64,000 nucleotides of DNA from Thiotrichaceae bacterium (GTDB taxonomy: Bacteria > Pseudomonadota > Gammaproteobacteria > Beggiatoales > Beggiatoaceae), in assembly GCA_028688145.1 (NCBI GenBank), contig JAQTYU010000005.1, positions 62,001 through 126,000 of the forward strand. The letters are read 5' to 3'. Positions 55,686 through 64,000 of this stretch are shown here, piece by piece (the first letter of the stretch is position 1; each line of letters starts with the position of its first letter). The notes under the pieces are model-generated. The model was not told where the DNA came from. It saw nothing but the letters and a program-made list of their open reading frames with translations, and did no database searches. The translations under genes were made by a program, and so were the position numbers.

Positions 55686-56819
55686 ATGCCAATATGTGTG
55701 GCGGTACCAAAAGAACACACGGCAGGTGAGCGGCGTGTGGCATTAGTACCCGAAGTTGCAGCACGTTTAGCAAAGCTGGGCGTGAAAGTCCTGATTGAAA
55801 AAGGCATGGGAGAATCTGCCTTCTTCAAAGATGCGGCTTATGCAAATGTCGAAGTGATTGAAGACAGTGCAAGTTTATATCAACGCGCTGACGTGGTGTT
55901 GCGTGTGCAACCACCCACTGAAGCCGAAATTGCACAAATGAAAGCAGGCACGGTGTTAATCGGTTTTATGGCAGCGCACCATAATCCTGAACGGGTTGCC
56001 GCCTTACGTGATAAAAAAATCACCAGCTTGGCGGTGGAATTAATTCCACGTATTTCGCGTGCGCAGTCGATGGACGCTTTGTCCTCACAAGCGGCGGTTG
56101 CAGGCTATAAAGCAGTGATTATGGGGGCAGATTTAGCCAGCGTATTTTTCCCGATGTTGACCACCGCAGCAGGCACGATTCGCCCCGCGAAAGTGTTAGT
56201 CATCGGTGCAGGGGTTGCGGGTTTACAAGCGATTGCGACCGCCCGCCGTTTGGGCGCAGTGGTTGAAGCTTATGACGTGCGCTCTGCGACTAAAGAACAA
56301 GTGCAATCTTTAGGCGCGAAATTCATCGACGTAGAAGTGAAAGCGGATGGTCAAGGCGGCTATGCGCGTGAATTAACCGCCGAAGAAAAGCAAAAGCAAC
56401 AAGCGATTTTAGCCAAACACATTGCCGCCTCGCATGTGGTGATTACCACTGCGGCTATTCCCGGTCGTCCTTCTCCCAAAATCATCAGCCGTGAAATGGT
56501 AGAAGGGATGCAACCTGGAGCAGTAATTATTGATATTGCTGCCGAAGGCGGCGGTAACTGTGAATTAACCGAATCTGGAAAAACCCTTGTGCACAATGGC
56601 GTAACTATTCACGCACCGCTGAATGTGCCCAGTCAAGTCCCGATTCACGCCAGCGAAATGTACGCGAAAAACTTGTACAACCTGTTATCGCCCTTCATTA
56701 AAGAAGGCGAGTTGAAATTAGATTGGGAAGATGAAGTGCTGATCGGTAGCGTGTTGACCCATGACGGGGAAATTAAACACGCCCCCACCCGCACGCTGGT
56801 AGAAGGAGCTCAAAAATGA
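55686..56819 (+). CDS. pntAA: NAD(P) transhydrogenase subunit alpha, part 1 (PntAA)
   Basis: A 377-residue NAD(H)-binding component. ATG 55686 sits eight bases after AAGGAAG. It reads ICVAVPKEHTAGERRVALVPE, then the Rossmann turn VLVIGAGVAGLQAIATARRLGA near residue 172, VITTAAIPGRPSPKII, and IDIAAEGGGNCELT. As in many bacteria the alpha subunit is split, with the membrane part on the next gene. The complex uses the proton gradient to reduce NADP+ from NADH. Confidence 0.95.
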   Translation: MPICVAVPKEHTAGERRVALVPEVAARLAKLGVKVLIEKGMGESAFFKDAAYANVEVIEDSASLYQRADVVLRVQPPTEAEIAQMKAGTVLIGFMAAHHNPERVAALRDKKITSLAVELIPRISRAQSMDALSSQAAVAGYKAVIMGADLASVFFPMLTTAAGTIRPAKVLVIGAGVAGLQAIATARRLGAVVEAYDVRSATKEQVQSLGAKFIDVEVKADGQGGYARELTAEEKQKQQAILAKHIAASHVVITTAAIPGRPSPKIISREMVEGMQPGAVIIDIAAEGGGNCELTESGKTLVHNGVTIHAPLNVPSQVPIHASEMYAKNLYNLLSPFIKEGELKLDWEDEVLIGSVLTHDGEIKHAPTRTLVEGAQK

Positions 56820-57109
56820 TTGAAGGTTTTGTCGCGTTATACATTTTCATGTTAGCCGCGTTCACGGGTTATGAAGTGATTTCTCGTGTGCCTGTGATTT
56901 TGCACACCCCGTTAATGTCAGGTTCTAACTTCGTGCACGGCATTGTGTTAGTCGGTGCAATGGTTGCCCTCGGTCAAGCAGACACCACCTTATCCCAAGT
57001 CATTGGATTTATTGGGGTGGTGTTGGCGGCGGGAAATGCGGTTGGCGGTTATGTTGCCACCGAACGCATGTTAGACATGTTCAAGAGCCGTAAGGGAGAT
57101 CAAAAGTGA
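56816..57109 (+). CDS. pntAB: NAD(P) transhydrogenase subunit alpha, part 2 (PntAB)
   Basis: A 97-residue membrane protein with three hydrophobic segments (LYIFMLAAFTGYEVISRVP; TPLMSGSNFVHGIVLVGAM; IGFIGVVLAAGNAVGGYVATERML). It overlaps the pntAA stop by four bases and the pntB start by four bases. Confidence 0.95.
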   Translation: MIEGFVALYIFMLAAFTGYEVISRVPVILHTPLMSGSNFVHGIVLVGAMVALGQADTTLSQVIGFIGVVLAAGNAVGGYVATERMLDMFKSRKGDQK

Positions 57110-58593
57110 GCAATACCACCACTTTAGAACAAGCCTTAAGCCAGCATAAAAGCAGCTTACAACAACTTGAACAAGTCGCCGCTTCTTATACACCAAAAGA
57201 AACTATGGTTGCACCTTCAGCATTAATGCCTGTGATTGAAGTTTTCTATTTCGCTGCCGCAATTTTATTCATTCTCGGCTTGAAACGCATGAGTTCGCCC
57301 GTCACTGCACGCGGCGGGATTGTGTGGGCAGGGATTGGGATGGTGTTGGCAACGCTGATTACCTTCTTACATCCACATACGGGCAATTATTTATTAATTA
57401 CCGTGGCAATTGCTTTGGGTTCTGTGATTGCGTGGGTGTCTGCGAAACGGGTTGCCATGACTGACATGCCGCAAATGATTGCCTTGTATAACGGCATGGG
57501 TGGCGGTGCTGCGGCAGCGATTGCGGCAGTGGAATTATTCAAAGGCAGTAGCCACGGTGCAACCGCACAAGCTTTAGCCGTCGTCGGTGGTTTAATTGGT
57601 TGCGTGTCGTTCTCTGGTTCAGGCGTTGCGTTTGCAAAGTTGCAAGGTTGGATGAATAAAGCCTTCACTTTCCCCAAACAACAATGGTTAAACCTTGCCT
57701 TGTTCGTGATTACTTTAATCGTTGGCGGCGCAGTGATTTTCAAAGGCGCGGCAGCAGGCTTGACGCTGGTGACGGTGTTCTTTGTGCTGGCTTTGGTATT
57801 TGGGATTTTGATGACCCTGCCAATTGGTGGCGCAGATATGCCCGTGGTGATTTCTTTATTCAATGCGTTGACAGGTTTAGCCGTGGCATTTGAAGGCTTT
57901 GTGTTGAACAATGCCGCAATGATTATTGCAGGTACAGTGGTTGGCGCGTCGGGTACTTTATTGACGCAGTTAATGGCTAAAGCGATGAATCGCCCCATCA
58001 GCAATGTGTTGTTCAAGAGCTTTGGTAAAGCCAGCGGTGAAGCTTCTGAAGAAATCACGGGTTCTATGAAGGAAATGAGTGCCAATGACGTTGCCAGTAT
58101 GCTTAGCATCAGCAGCCAAGTGGTGATTGTTCCCGGTTACGGCATGGCGGTGGCACAAGCGCAGCATAAGGTTTGGGAATTAACCAAGCTGTTGAATGAG
58201 CGTGACATTGAAGTGAAGTTTGCGATTCACCCCGTGGCGGGACGGATGCCGGGACACATGAATGTGTTGTTGGCTGAAGCGGGCGTGCCTTATGACATTA
58301 TTTTTGACTTGGACGAAATCAACGAAGAATTCCCACAAGCCGATGTGGTGCTGGTAATTGGGGCAAATGACGTGGTGAATCCTGCGGCACGTACTGATAA
58401 AAACAGCCCGATTTATGGGATGCCGATTCTGAACGTCGATAAAGCGAAAAATGTGGTCGTGATCAAACGCGGTCAAGGTACGGGCTTCTCGGGCGTGGAA
58501 AACTTGTTGTTCTACGCAGAAAATACCCATATGTTATATGGTAGCGGTCAAGCGGTTGTCGCTGAGTTAATTCAATCGGTTAAATCAATGTAA
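57106..58593 (+). CDS. pntB: NAD(P) transhydrogenase subunit beta (PntB)
   Basis: A 495-residue protein. Eight to nine membrane segments (residues about 45-300) are followed by the NADP(H)-binding domain III: VVIVPGYGMAVAQAQHKVWEL near residue 350, IHPVAGRMPGHMNVLLAEAGVPYD, VVLVIGANDVVNPAA and VIKRGQGTGFSGVENLLF. An N-terminal extension of about 40 residues (a helical LEQALSQHKSSLQQLEQVA segment) precedes the first membrane segment and is unusual. Last gene of the operon. Confidence 0.95.
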   Translation: MSNTTTLEQALSQHKSSLQQLEQVAASYTPKETMVAPSALMPVIEVFYFAAAILFILGLKRMSSPVTARGGIVWAGIGMVLATLITFLHPHTGNYLLITVAIALGSVIAWVSAKRVAMTDMPQMIALYNGMGGGAAAAIAAVELFKGSSHGATAQALAVVGGLIGCVSFSGSGVAFAKLQGWMNKAFTFPKQQWLNLALFVITLIVGGAVIFKGAAAGLTLVTVFFVLALVFGILMTLPIGGADMPVVISLFNALTGLAVAFEGFVLNNAAMIIAGTVVGASGTLLTQLMAKAMNRPISNVLFKSFGKASGEASEEITGSMKEMSANDVASMLSISSQVVIVPGYGMAVAQAQHKVWELTKLLNERDIEVKFAIHPVAGRMPGHMNVLLAEAGVPYDIIFDLDEINEEFPQADVVLVIGANDVVNPAARTDKNSPIYGMPILNVDKAKNVVVIKRGQGTGFSGVENLLFYAENTHMLYGSGQAVVAELIQSVKSM

Positions 58594-58611
58594 GACTGTT
58601 TCTAATGTTGT

Positions 58612-58652
58612 GAAAAAGCGCGTCTCGGAGGATTTCGGGACGCGCTTTTTTT
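58612..58652 (+). terminator. Terminator of the pnt operon
   Basis: AAAAAGCGCGTC / GACGCGCTTTTTTT, 12-bp arms with a seven-T tail. Confidence 0.95.
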
Positions 58653-59085
58653 GTGGGGTTTTCAAGGTATCAGATTCCTTCTGCTTTGAATGCCAGTTTT
58701 GCGCCAACTGCATAACTCTGTGAGAAAGGGTGAATATTGCATTTAAAAATGCTATTTTCAATCTTATTTTTCAACGGCATAATTCTCATATTACTACGCT
58801 TTTCCCCTTACCTGAAGCCAGTCTACTGTCTTCATTAGAACGCAATGAATTGGCAACGGGTATAATAAAGAGAAAATTATCGCGGTATTCCCACGTATAC
58901 TGCATCACAGCCGTTAAATTAAGCGTATGACAAGGCTATGTGGGTTTAGTTTTCCTATTTTTTAAATAGGCTATATCCTGCTTAATTCAGATAATTCTGA
59001 TTTAGATATTAAACCCTTGTAAATCACTCAACCAGCCAACACTTATTCATATTCTTAAATTTAAAAAGTTTCTTTGGAAATTCTC
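58653..59085. other. Gap with no recognised feature
   Basis: No gene, RNA or clear repeat is seen. One short frame (58730-58930) lacks a ribosome-binding site and a recognisable product. Confidence 0.4.
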
Positions 59086-59913
59086 ATGCTCAATCCAATT
59101 ATTGCCCACGACAACCCCATTCCTACCCCGCCGTTTTGGGGGATGAAATGTATTGAAAACATTCCATTACGGGCTTTAGTGCCGTATATCAATCGCACCA
59201 CTTTATATAAATTTCAATGGGGTTTTAAAGCGGCGGGTAAAACATCAGAAGAATATAAGCAATGGGCGCGTAAAGAATTAGACCCGATTGTGAACCGTTT
59301 AGTGGCGCAAAGTGAGGCTGAGGATATTTTGCAAGCCAAGGCAGTTTATGGCTATTTTCCTTGCCAGTCCGATGGGGATGATTTAATCATTTATCACGAT
59401 GCCGAGCAGAAACAAGAACGTTGCCGTTTCACCTTTCCTCGCCAAACCACGGCGCGTGCCTTGTGCATTGCGGATTTTTTCCGCTCGGTGGACTCGGGTG
59501 AAATCGATGTGGTGGCGTTTCAACTGGTCACCGCAGGACAACAAACTTCTGATTATGCCCGCGAATTGTTCACCGCTGATAAATATCAAGAATATTTATA
59601 CTGGCATGGTTTGAATGCGGAAACGGCGGAAGCCTTGGCAGAATATATTCATCGGCGCATTCGGGCAGAATTGGGCTTTTCCAACCAAGACGCGCGCGAA
59701 TTGTCAGAAATGATTAAGCAAAATTATCGCGGTTCGCGCTATTCTTTTGGCTATCCTGCCTGTCCCAATTTGGCGGATCAGGATAAAATTTTGATGTTAT
59801 TGGACGCAGAGAAAATCCAAGTGGTGTTGGGCGATGAATATCAATTATGGCCTGAAGAATCGACCTCTGCGATTGTGGTGCATCATCCTGATGCCAAATA
59901 TTTCGGAATTTAG
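59086..59913 (+). CDS. Stand-alone MetH activation domain protein
   Basis: A 275-residue protein equal to the C-terminal SAM-binding activation domain of cobalamin-dependent methionine synthase. It opens PFWGMKCIENIPLRALVPYINRTTLYKFQWGFK. Near the end comes YRGSRYSFGYPACPNLADQDKILMLL, the RxxxxGYPACP SAM-binding motif, and LWPEESTSAIVVHHPDAKYF. In full-length MetH it holds SAM for reductive reactivation of cob(II)alamin. Here it is a separate polypeptide, so MetH is split in this organism. ATG 59086 replaces an upstream TTG. Confidence 0.9.
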   Translation: MLNPIIAHDNPIPTPPFWGMKCIENIPLRALVPYINRTTLYKFQWGFKAAGKTSEEYKQWARKELDPIVNRLVAQSEAEDILQAKAVYGYFPCQSDGDDLIIYHDAEQKQERCRFTFPRQTTARALCIADFFRSVDSGEIDVVAFQLVTAGQQTSDYARELFTADKYQEYLYWHGLNAETAEALAEYIHRRIRAELGFSNQDARELSEMIKQNYRGSRYSFGYPACPNLADQDKILMLLDAEKIQVVLGDEYQLWPEESTSAIVVHHPDAKYFGI

Positions 59914-59915
59914 CG

Positions 59916-60512
59916 ATGCGTAGAATTGCCCTGTGTGCAGGCTTATTGTGTTTAGTTTTGGATTTAAGCGGTTGTTATCGAACAGCTTATGGTTATTGTG
60001 CGTTTCGGATTAAAACGGGGGATTGTCGCGCTGATCCATCTGCAAAACCGCGTGCGGATGTCGATTTAATTGCGGCAGATTATGCGGCAACTGACCAATT
60101 ATTACGCGGGGCGATTCCTGCAATGTCGCCGCGTTCACGTTTGGTAGTGGCAACGATTGCCGATATTAATGCCTTGGAAGACAGCACGCCGCTGGGGCGT
60201 TTAATCACAGAACATGTCAGTGCACGTTTGGTGCAACAAGGATTCACTGTGCTTGATCCGAAATTGCAAAATAATTTATTAATGATTCCTGACGTGGGCG
60301 AATTTGCCTTGTCGCGGGAACTGCGTGAATACGGCCAAAGTCAGGCGGTGGATCGTTTGGTGGCGGGCACATATACCGTGGGCAAAGATACGGTGTATGT
60401 CAGTTTGAAGCTGCTGAATTTTGCCACGGGACAAGTCACGGCGGCACATAATTATAGTTTGCCAATGGGCGGCAATGTGGAAAATTTGGTGGCGAAAACT
60501 TCGTGGTGGTAA
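59916..60512 (+). CDS. FlgO-family outer-membrane lipoprotein
   Basis: A 198-residue lipoprotein with signal MRRIALCAGLLCLVLDLSGC (lipobox LSGC). A FlgO-like domain follows: RLVVATIADINALEDSTPLGRLITEHVSARLVQQGFTVLD, FALSRELREYGQSQAVDRLVAGTYTVGKDTVYVSLKL. FlgO proteins are best known with Vibrio flagella, but the domain occurs in many non-flagellated species. The role here is unknown. It starts three bases after the MetH-domain gene. Confidence 0.85.
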   Translation: MRRIALCAGLLCLVLDLSGCYRTAYGYCAFRIKTGDCRADPSAKPRADVDLIAADYAATDQLLRGAIPAMSPRSRLVVATIADINALEDSTPLGRLITEHVSARLVQQGFTVLDPKLQNNLLMIPDVGEFALSRELREYGQSQAVDRLVAGTYTVGKDTVYVSLKLLNFATGQVTAAHNYSLPMGGNVENLVAKTSWW

Positions 60513-60513
60513 T

Positions 60514-60612
60514 TAGCCTCCCCCTTTGAAAAAGGGGGAATGAGGGGGATTTAAGAACGGTGGAAATTGCAGAGCTTTTTAAATCCCCCAGTCCCCTTTT
60601 TCAAAGAGAGTG
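60514..60612. repeat. Family B C-tract palindrome, long copy
   Basis: CCTCCCCCTTTGAAAAAGGGGGAATGAGGGGGATTTAAG then TTTAAATCCCCCAGTCCCCTTTTTCAAAG, a nested palindrome between convergent genes. Confidence 0.75.
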
Positions 60613-60615
60613 TTT

Positions 60616-61671
60616 TTAATTCTTCGCCTTTTTCCCCGATTTTTCCGCTTCTAAACGGGCTTGCAATTGCAATAAGGGCTTATCTTCAGGCACGAGTTTT
60701 AACCCCTTGTGCACCGTTTCCAAACTTTCTTTAAGCTTATTCGCCTTTTCTTCTTGCGTCGCCAAAGTGTGCAACCGCTTCGCCATGCGTGCAACCGCTT
60801 CTTTCACTTCTTTGTGCTCAGGCGCGATTTTCAATAAAACTTGATAAGTATCAAAAGCATTATCATCTTTCGGGGCTAGATAATGTTCACTGAAAACCTG
60901 CTTTTTCACTTTCGACATTAACGCCGCTACCAATTTTTGCAAAACTTGTTGAGTCGCCGCTTGCTCGGGAGCTAAATTGTGCAATTCTTGATAATGGGCA
61001 AATGCACTGTCATTTTTGGGCAATAACACATGCTCGGCAGACAGTTGCACTTCAATGCGGTGTTTCAAAGCCAGCAAAATGTCATCGAACAATTTGGGAA
61101 CGCTCGAATGTTGCGGCGCGAGTTCACGTAATTTTTCATAATTTTTATGCGCTTCGCTGAACTTTTCTTTTTCAATCAATTTCTTATTTTGTTCAACATA
61201 CCAACCCACGATTTCATCTAAAATCGGCTGTGCTTGTTTCGGGTCAAGTTTCATCAAGGCTTGATAAGTCGCATAGGCATTATCACCCTCGGGCGAAGTC
61301 AGCCGCAATTTGGCAATTTGTCCGCGTGCTTTGTTCAATAAACTTTCAGCAGTATTGGGTTGTGGGGCTGCTGCAACGGTCGGTTTACTGGGTTCGTGGG
61401 CTTTGTGAGTGCTGGGTTTAAGCGCGGGTTTAACTTCTTTAACTTCACTGGGTTTGGCGGCAATAGTTTCAACAGGATTTGCGGGAACGGGCTGGCTACT
61501 TGTGTTTGAAGTGGGATAAAAATAATAGCCCGCGCCGCCCAAACTGCTGGCTAATAATGCTGCGCCCACCCATTTTCCCGCGCCCGATTTGCGCTGAATA
61601 CCAGGAAAACTGGGGTTATTAATCAGCACTCGGTCTTTAAAAACGGGGTCTTGTCCTTGCTTAATACGCAT
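60616..61671 (-). CDS. Membrane-anchored repeat protein
   Basis: About 351 residues. A cytoplasmic start (MRIKQGQDPVFKDRVLINNP), one membrane segment (WVGAALLASSLGGAGYYFYP, about 35-55), a Pro/Lys/Ala-rich linker (about 60-110) and then three or more related helical repeats of about 70 residues. Each contains a Tyr-Gln-x-Leu-x-x-(Leu/Ile)-x-Pro phrase (GDNAYATYQALMKLDP, NDSAFAHYQELHNLAP, DDNAFDTYQVLLKIAP). GGAA precedes ATG 61671. TPR-like repeats suggest protein binding; the partner is unknown. The linker resembles TonB-type proline-rich spacers. Confidence 0.7.
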   Translation of the reverse strand: MRIKQGQDPVFKDRVLINNPSFPGIQRKSGAGKWVGAALLASSLGGAGYYFYPTSNTSSQPVPANPVETIAAKPSEVKEVKPALKPSTHKAHEPSKPTVAAAPQPNTAESLLNKARGQIAKLRLTSPEGDNAYATYQALMKLDPKQAQPILDEIVGWYVEQNKKLIEKEKFSEAHKNYEKLRELAPQHSSVPKLFDDILLALKHRIEVQLSAEHVLLPKNDSAFAHYQELHNLAPEQAATQQVLQKLVAALMSKVKKQVFSEHYLAPKDDNAFDTYQVLLKIAPEHKEVKEAVARMAKRLHTLATQEEKANKLKESLETVHKGLKLVPEDKPLLQLQARLEAEKSGKKAKN

Positions 61672-61828
61672 ACTTATTTCCAGTGCAGTCAACGAATCAG
61701 GGGAATGGGCGGTAATAATTCACTTTACCGATATGGATTTTATACGGTATTGTTCAATCTGCAAGCCTATTTTTGGCGTGTATATCCCACTTTAATAAAG
61801 AGGGAATGAGGGGAATTTAAGATTTAAA

Positions 61829-61901
61829 GCAGCCCCCAACCCCCTAAAGGGGGCGAAACACTAAAGCTTTAATCTTAAAAGTCTCTTTTATGGGGATTGG
61901 G
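61829..61901. repeat. Family A G/C palindrome, partial
   Basis: CAGCCCCCAACCCCCTAAAGGGGG with a degraded right half. It overlaps a spurious upstream start of the next gene, supporting the later ATG. Confidence 0.7.
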
Positions 61902-61928
61902 TATTTTTTAAAATCAAGGAGCATTCCA

Positions 61929-62435
61929 ATGCGTTTTTTAATCGGTTTACTGTGTTTGTGGGGTGGATTCGCCCACGCAAACGAGTCTGACAATGGACAA
62001 GCATTTTTTAACAGCAGTTTTGGGAATTTGGTAGAAGAGCTCAGCGTGGCAAAATCTCAAGGTAAGCAAGGAATTATCTTATTTTTTGAAATGGAAGGCT
62101 GTCCGTATTGCCGCGCAATGCGCCAGAATTTGTTCACCCAAGCCACAATACAACAGATGTATCAACAGAAATTTATGATTTTCTCGATTGATATTAAAAG
62201 TGATGTAGAAGTCAGCGATTTTACAGGGAAACAATTCACCCAGAAAACTTTTGCGGCTGCCAATCGGGTGCGCAACACCCCGACCACGATTTTCTATGAT
62301 TTACAAGGACAGGAGTTATACCGCTTTGTCGGCATGTCTCAAAACTCTAAGGAATTTCTCGCATTGGAGGATTATGTGCTGAACAAACAATATCAACAGC
62401 GCAGTTTCAAGGATTATCAACGCCAAGCCCATTGA
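61929..62435 (+). CDS. SoxW-like periplasmic thioredoxin-fold protein
   Basis: A 168-residue protein with signal peptide (MRFLIGLLCLWGGFAHA). The thioredoxin-like domain has FFEMEGCPYCRAMRQNLF (CPYC near residue 58), IFSIDIKSDVEV and NRVRNTPTTIFYDLQGQELYR, with the cis-Pro TP. AAGGAG at 61915-61920 fixes ATG 61929; a frame from 61890 starts inside a repeat. SoxW proteins keep the Sox sulfur-oxidation carrier reduced. That role is possible, but no sox gene is in the window. Confidence 0.82.
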   Translation: MRFLIGLLCLWGGFAHANESDNGQAFFNSSFGNLVEELSVAKSQGKQGIILFFEMEGCPYCRAMRQNLFTQATIQQMYQQKFMIFSIDIKSDVEVSDFTGKQFTQKTFAAANRVRNTPTTIFYDLQGQELYRFVGMSQNSKEFLALEDYVLNKQYQQRSFKDYQRQAH

Positions 62436-62457
62436 AACAGGAATTTAAAAAAAGTGA

Positions 62458-62534
62458 ACGTGACACCATCGCGTTACCTTAGGGGTCACGTCCAAACCGA
62501 GGGAGGGAAATCGTTAAAAGGCTTAGCATAAGCC
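62458..62534. other. Two adjacent hairpins, possible structured leader
   Basis: ACGTGACACC / GGGGTCACGT (10 bp with one G-T) and GGCTTA/TAAGCC lie in the 62436-62717 gap before yciO. An RNA function is unproven; no T tract follows. Confidence 0.35.
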
Positions 62535-62717
62535 CTATTAGCCCGAAGTCTGTGCTGTTAAATTTACCGACAAGCTGTTAATATTCTTGTTTTTATAACA
62601 TCTATCATCAGTATACGTTCCACTTGCATCGTCAGCACGTCATGTCTTGCTTGAAAATAGTGTTTATTATACACCATTTTTTCCATAGCTAACGCGAACC
62701 CGATATTCAAAGCTATT

Positions 62718-63344
62718 ATGAGCCAATTCTTAAGCCTACACCCTAAAAATCCCCAAGCGCGCCTGATTAATCAAACCGTCGATATTATCCGTGAAGGCGG
62801 CGTAATCGTTTATCCCACAGATTCTTGCTATGCCTTGGGTTGTCATCTTGGGGATAAAGATGCGATTGAACGTATTCGGCGCATTCGTCAAATGGCAGGC
62901 GATCACAATTTTACCTTGGTGTGCCGCGATTTATCGGAATTGGCAACCTATGCAAAAGTTGATAATGTTGCCTTTCGGCTGATGAAAAGTTTAACCCCCG
63001 GTGCCTACACCTTCATTTTAAAAGCCACGCATGAAGTGCCGCGCCGTTTGCAACATCCCAAACGTAAAACTATCGGTTTGCGCGTGCCTGACAATGTCAT
63101 CGCGCAAACCCTGCTTGAAGCCCTAGGCGAGCCTTTAATCAGCACCAGTTTTCTCCTCCCACATCAAGAACATCCCGAAACTGACCCCGAAAATATTTAT
63201 CAAAGCGTTGAAAAGTTAGTGGACGTGGTGTTAGATGGGGGGCCTTGTGGCATTGAACAAACCACTGTGATTGATTTGTTGGAAGATGTTCCCCAAGTGT
63301 TACGCTATGGCAAGGGCATCGTGGACTTTTTAGGGGCATCATGA
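62718..63344 (+). CDS. yciO: YciO/TsaC-family L-threonylcarbamoyladenylate synthase-like protein
   Basis: A 208-residue YrdC-domain protein of YciO type. It reads MSQFLSLHPKNPQARLINQ, GGVIVYPTDSCYALGCHLGDKDAIERIRRIRQ, FTLVCRDLSELATYAKVDNVAFRLMKSLTPGAYTFILKATHEVPRRL, KRKTIGLRVPDN. Related TsaC makes threonylcarbamoyl-AMP for tRNA t6A; YciO shows weaker activity. Its stop overlaps the M50 protease start as ATGA. Confidence 0.95.
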   Translation: MSQFLSLHPKNPQARLINQTVDIIREGGVIVYPTDSCYALGCHLGDKDAIERIRRIRQMAGDHNFTLVCRDLSELATYAKVDNVAFRLMKSLTPGAYTFILKATHEVPRRLQHPKRKTIGLRVPDNVIAQTLLEALGEPLISTSFLLPHQEHPETDPENIYQSVEKLVDVVLDGGPCGIEQTTVIDLLEDVPQVLRYGKGIVDFLGAS

Positions 63345-63994
63345 ACGAACTTTCTGACATACAGAAAATTGCTATTTGGATATTACCAGTTTTATTCGCC
63401 ATCACCGTGCACGAAGCCGCACACGCATGGGTAGCCTACAAATTTGGCGACACCACCGCAAAACAACAAGGTCGCTTAAGTTTTAATCCTATCGTGCACA
63501 TTGATTTAGTCGGCACGATTATTTTGCCTTGCGTGTTGTTGCTCTTAGGTGGTTTCTTATTTGGCTGGGCAAAGCCTGTGCCTGTGAATGCCCGTAATTT
63601 TAAAAATCCACGCCGTGATATGGCGTATGTTGCCGCCGCAGGGCCGATTTCTAATTTAATTATGGCATTGTTTTGGGTGTTGATGATTAAAGTCGTGGAA
63701 TTAACTCTGGGCGACCAGTCCAGCGCGGCAACTTACTTGTTTTATACAGGCATGGCTGGGGTTGCGATTAATGTGGTGCTGTTTGTGTTAAATTTATTGC
63801 CCGTGTTGCCCTTGGATGGTGGGCGAGTATTATATAGTCTGCTACCGCATCGTTTGGCGTGGCAATATGGGCAATTAGAACCCTACGGTTTAATCATTCT
63901 GGTGGTGTTACTGGTTTCAGGGGCATTAAGTTGGGTGTTAAATCCCCTCGTCCGTGGTTTGCAAAACGTTTTGTTTATGTTGATTGGTTTGTAG
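63341..63994 (+). CDS. Site-2 protease family (M50) membrane zinc protease
   Basis: A 217-residue membrane protease. AITVHEAAHAWVAYKFGD near residue 20 gives the HExxH zinc motif, and NLLPVLPLDGGRVLYSLLP near residue 155 gives the third ligand Asp. About six hydrophobic segments; no PDZ or CBS domain. The yciO-M50 pair is a conserved arrangement in gammaproteobacteria. The substrate is unknown. It ends six bases before the right edge. Confidence 0.93.
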   Translation: MNELSDIQKIAIWILPVLFAITVHEAAHAWVAYKFGDTTAKQQGRLSFNPIVHIDLVGTIILPCVLLLLGGFLFGWAKPVPVNARNFKNPRRDMAYVAAAGPISNLIMALFWVLMIKVVELTLGDQSSAATYLFYTGMAGVAINVVLFVLNLLPVLPLDGGRVLYSLLPHRLAWQYGQLEPYGLIILVVLLVSGALSWVLNPLVRGLQNVLFMLIGL

Positions 63995-64000
63995 TTTTAA

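Noticed and set aside
57387-58109. 240-residue minus-strand open frame
   Set aside because: It lies entirely inside pntB on the opposite strand, and its Ala/Thr/Pro/Asn-rich product is the antisense shadow of a membrane gene.
61890-61928. Upstream ATG of the SoxW-like gene
   Set aside because: It falls inside the family A repeat and would hide the signal peptide; AAGGAG favours ATG 61929.

Overview
This 64 kb window is chromosomal DNA of a gammaproteobacterium. The taxonomic guess is inferred from gene content, not from a marker tree. A TusA-DsrE2 sulfur-carrier pair, a cache-domain periplasmic protein, a type IV pilin behind a sigma-54 promoter, a Ras-like GTPase/roadblock module, gammaproteobacterial FabA/FabB and many G/C-tract intergenic palindromes suggest a filamentous, gliding sulfur oxidiser of the Beggiatoaceae/Thiotrichales type. 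No rRNA, tRNA, CRISPR array or complete insertion sequence is visible.

Layout. 1-1.9 kb: polarity-type GTPase operon whose first gene runs in from the left edge. 2-8.3 kb: DUF72 protein, a small DUF1737-like protein, a squalene-synthase-like protein with degenerate metal motifs beside ubiG, pilA, cysG, tusA-dsrE2. 8.5-12.2 kb: fabA-fabB-gspC-acyltransferase. 12.4-16 kb: mltG, cache protein, FAD-less Fe-S oxidoreductase. 16.3-19.9 kb (minus): metallo-dependent hydrolase lipoprotein, nudF and an MNIO (DUF692)/DUF2063 pair of the bufferin type with no precursor gene beside it. 20-24.5 kb: acidic protein, TIR protein, truncated sensor, leuA with a readable leucine attenuator, fxsA. 24.6-28.8 kb: cutA-dsbD-tlpA, type 4 uracil-DNA glycosylase, rimI. 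29-31.3 kb: nucleotide cyclase, a 119-bp MITE-like element and an IS4-type transposase remnant. 31.4-40.5 kb: mobB-mobA, pdxH, trmL-MEKHLA, bacteriohemerythrin, a DEDDh exonuclease/P-loop ATPase fusion, LplT-like MFS, moaB. 40.7-47.4 kb: a giant secreted multidomain protein and two truncated genes (OLD-type ATPase, Rpn-type nuclease). 47.6-55.2 kb: QseBC-like two-component pair, class 3 lipase, HsdR-N orphan, gspG, GT2, MFS. 55.7-64 kb: pntAA-pntAB-pntB, stand-alone MetH activation domain, FlgO-like lipoprotein, repeat protein, thioredoxin-fold protein, yciO, M50 protease.

Together the genes are mostly housekeeping (siroheme, molybdenum cofactor, leucine, fatty acid, NADPH, redox folding). 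Accessory genes are single insertions between them: the exonuclease-ATPase fusion, the TIR protein, the HsdR-N orphan, the truncated nuclease/ATPase pair and the giant adhesin-like protein. Gene borders repeatedly carry palindromic repeats of at least six families, some nested in each other. The most notable items are the exonuclease-ATPase fusion, the precursor-less MNIO pair, the leucine attenuator upstream of leuA and the repeat families.
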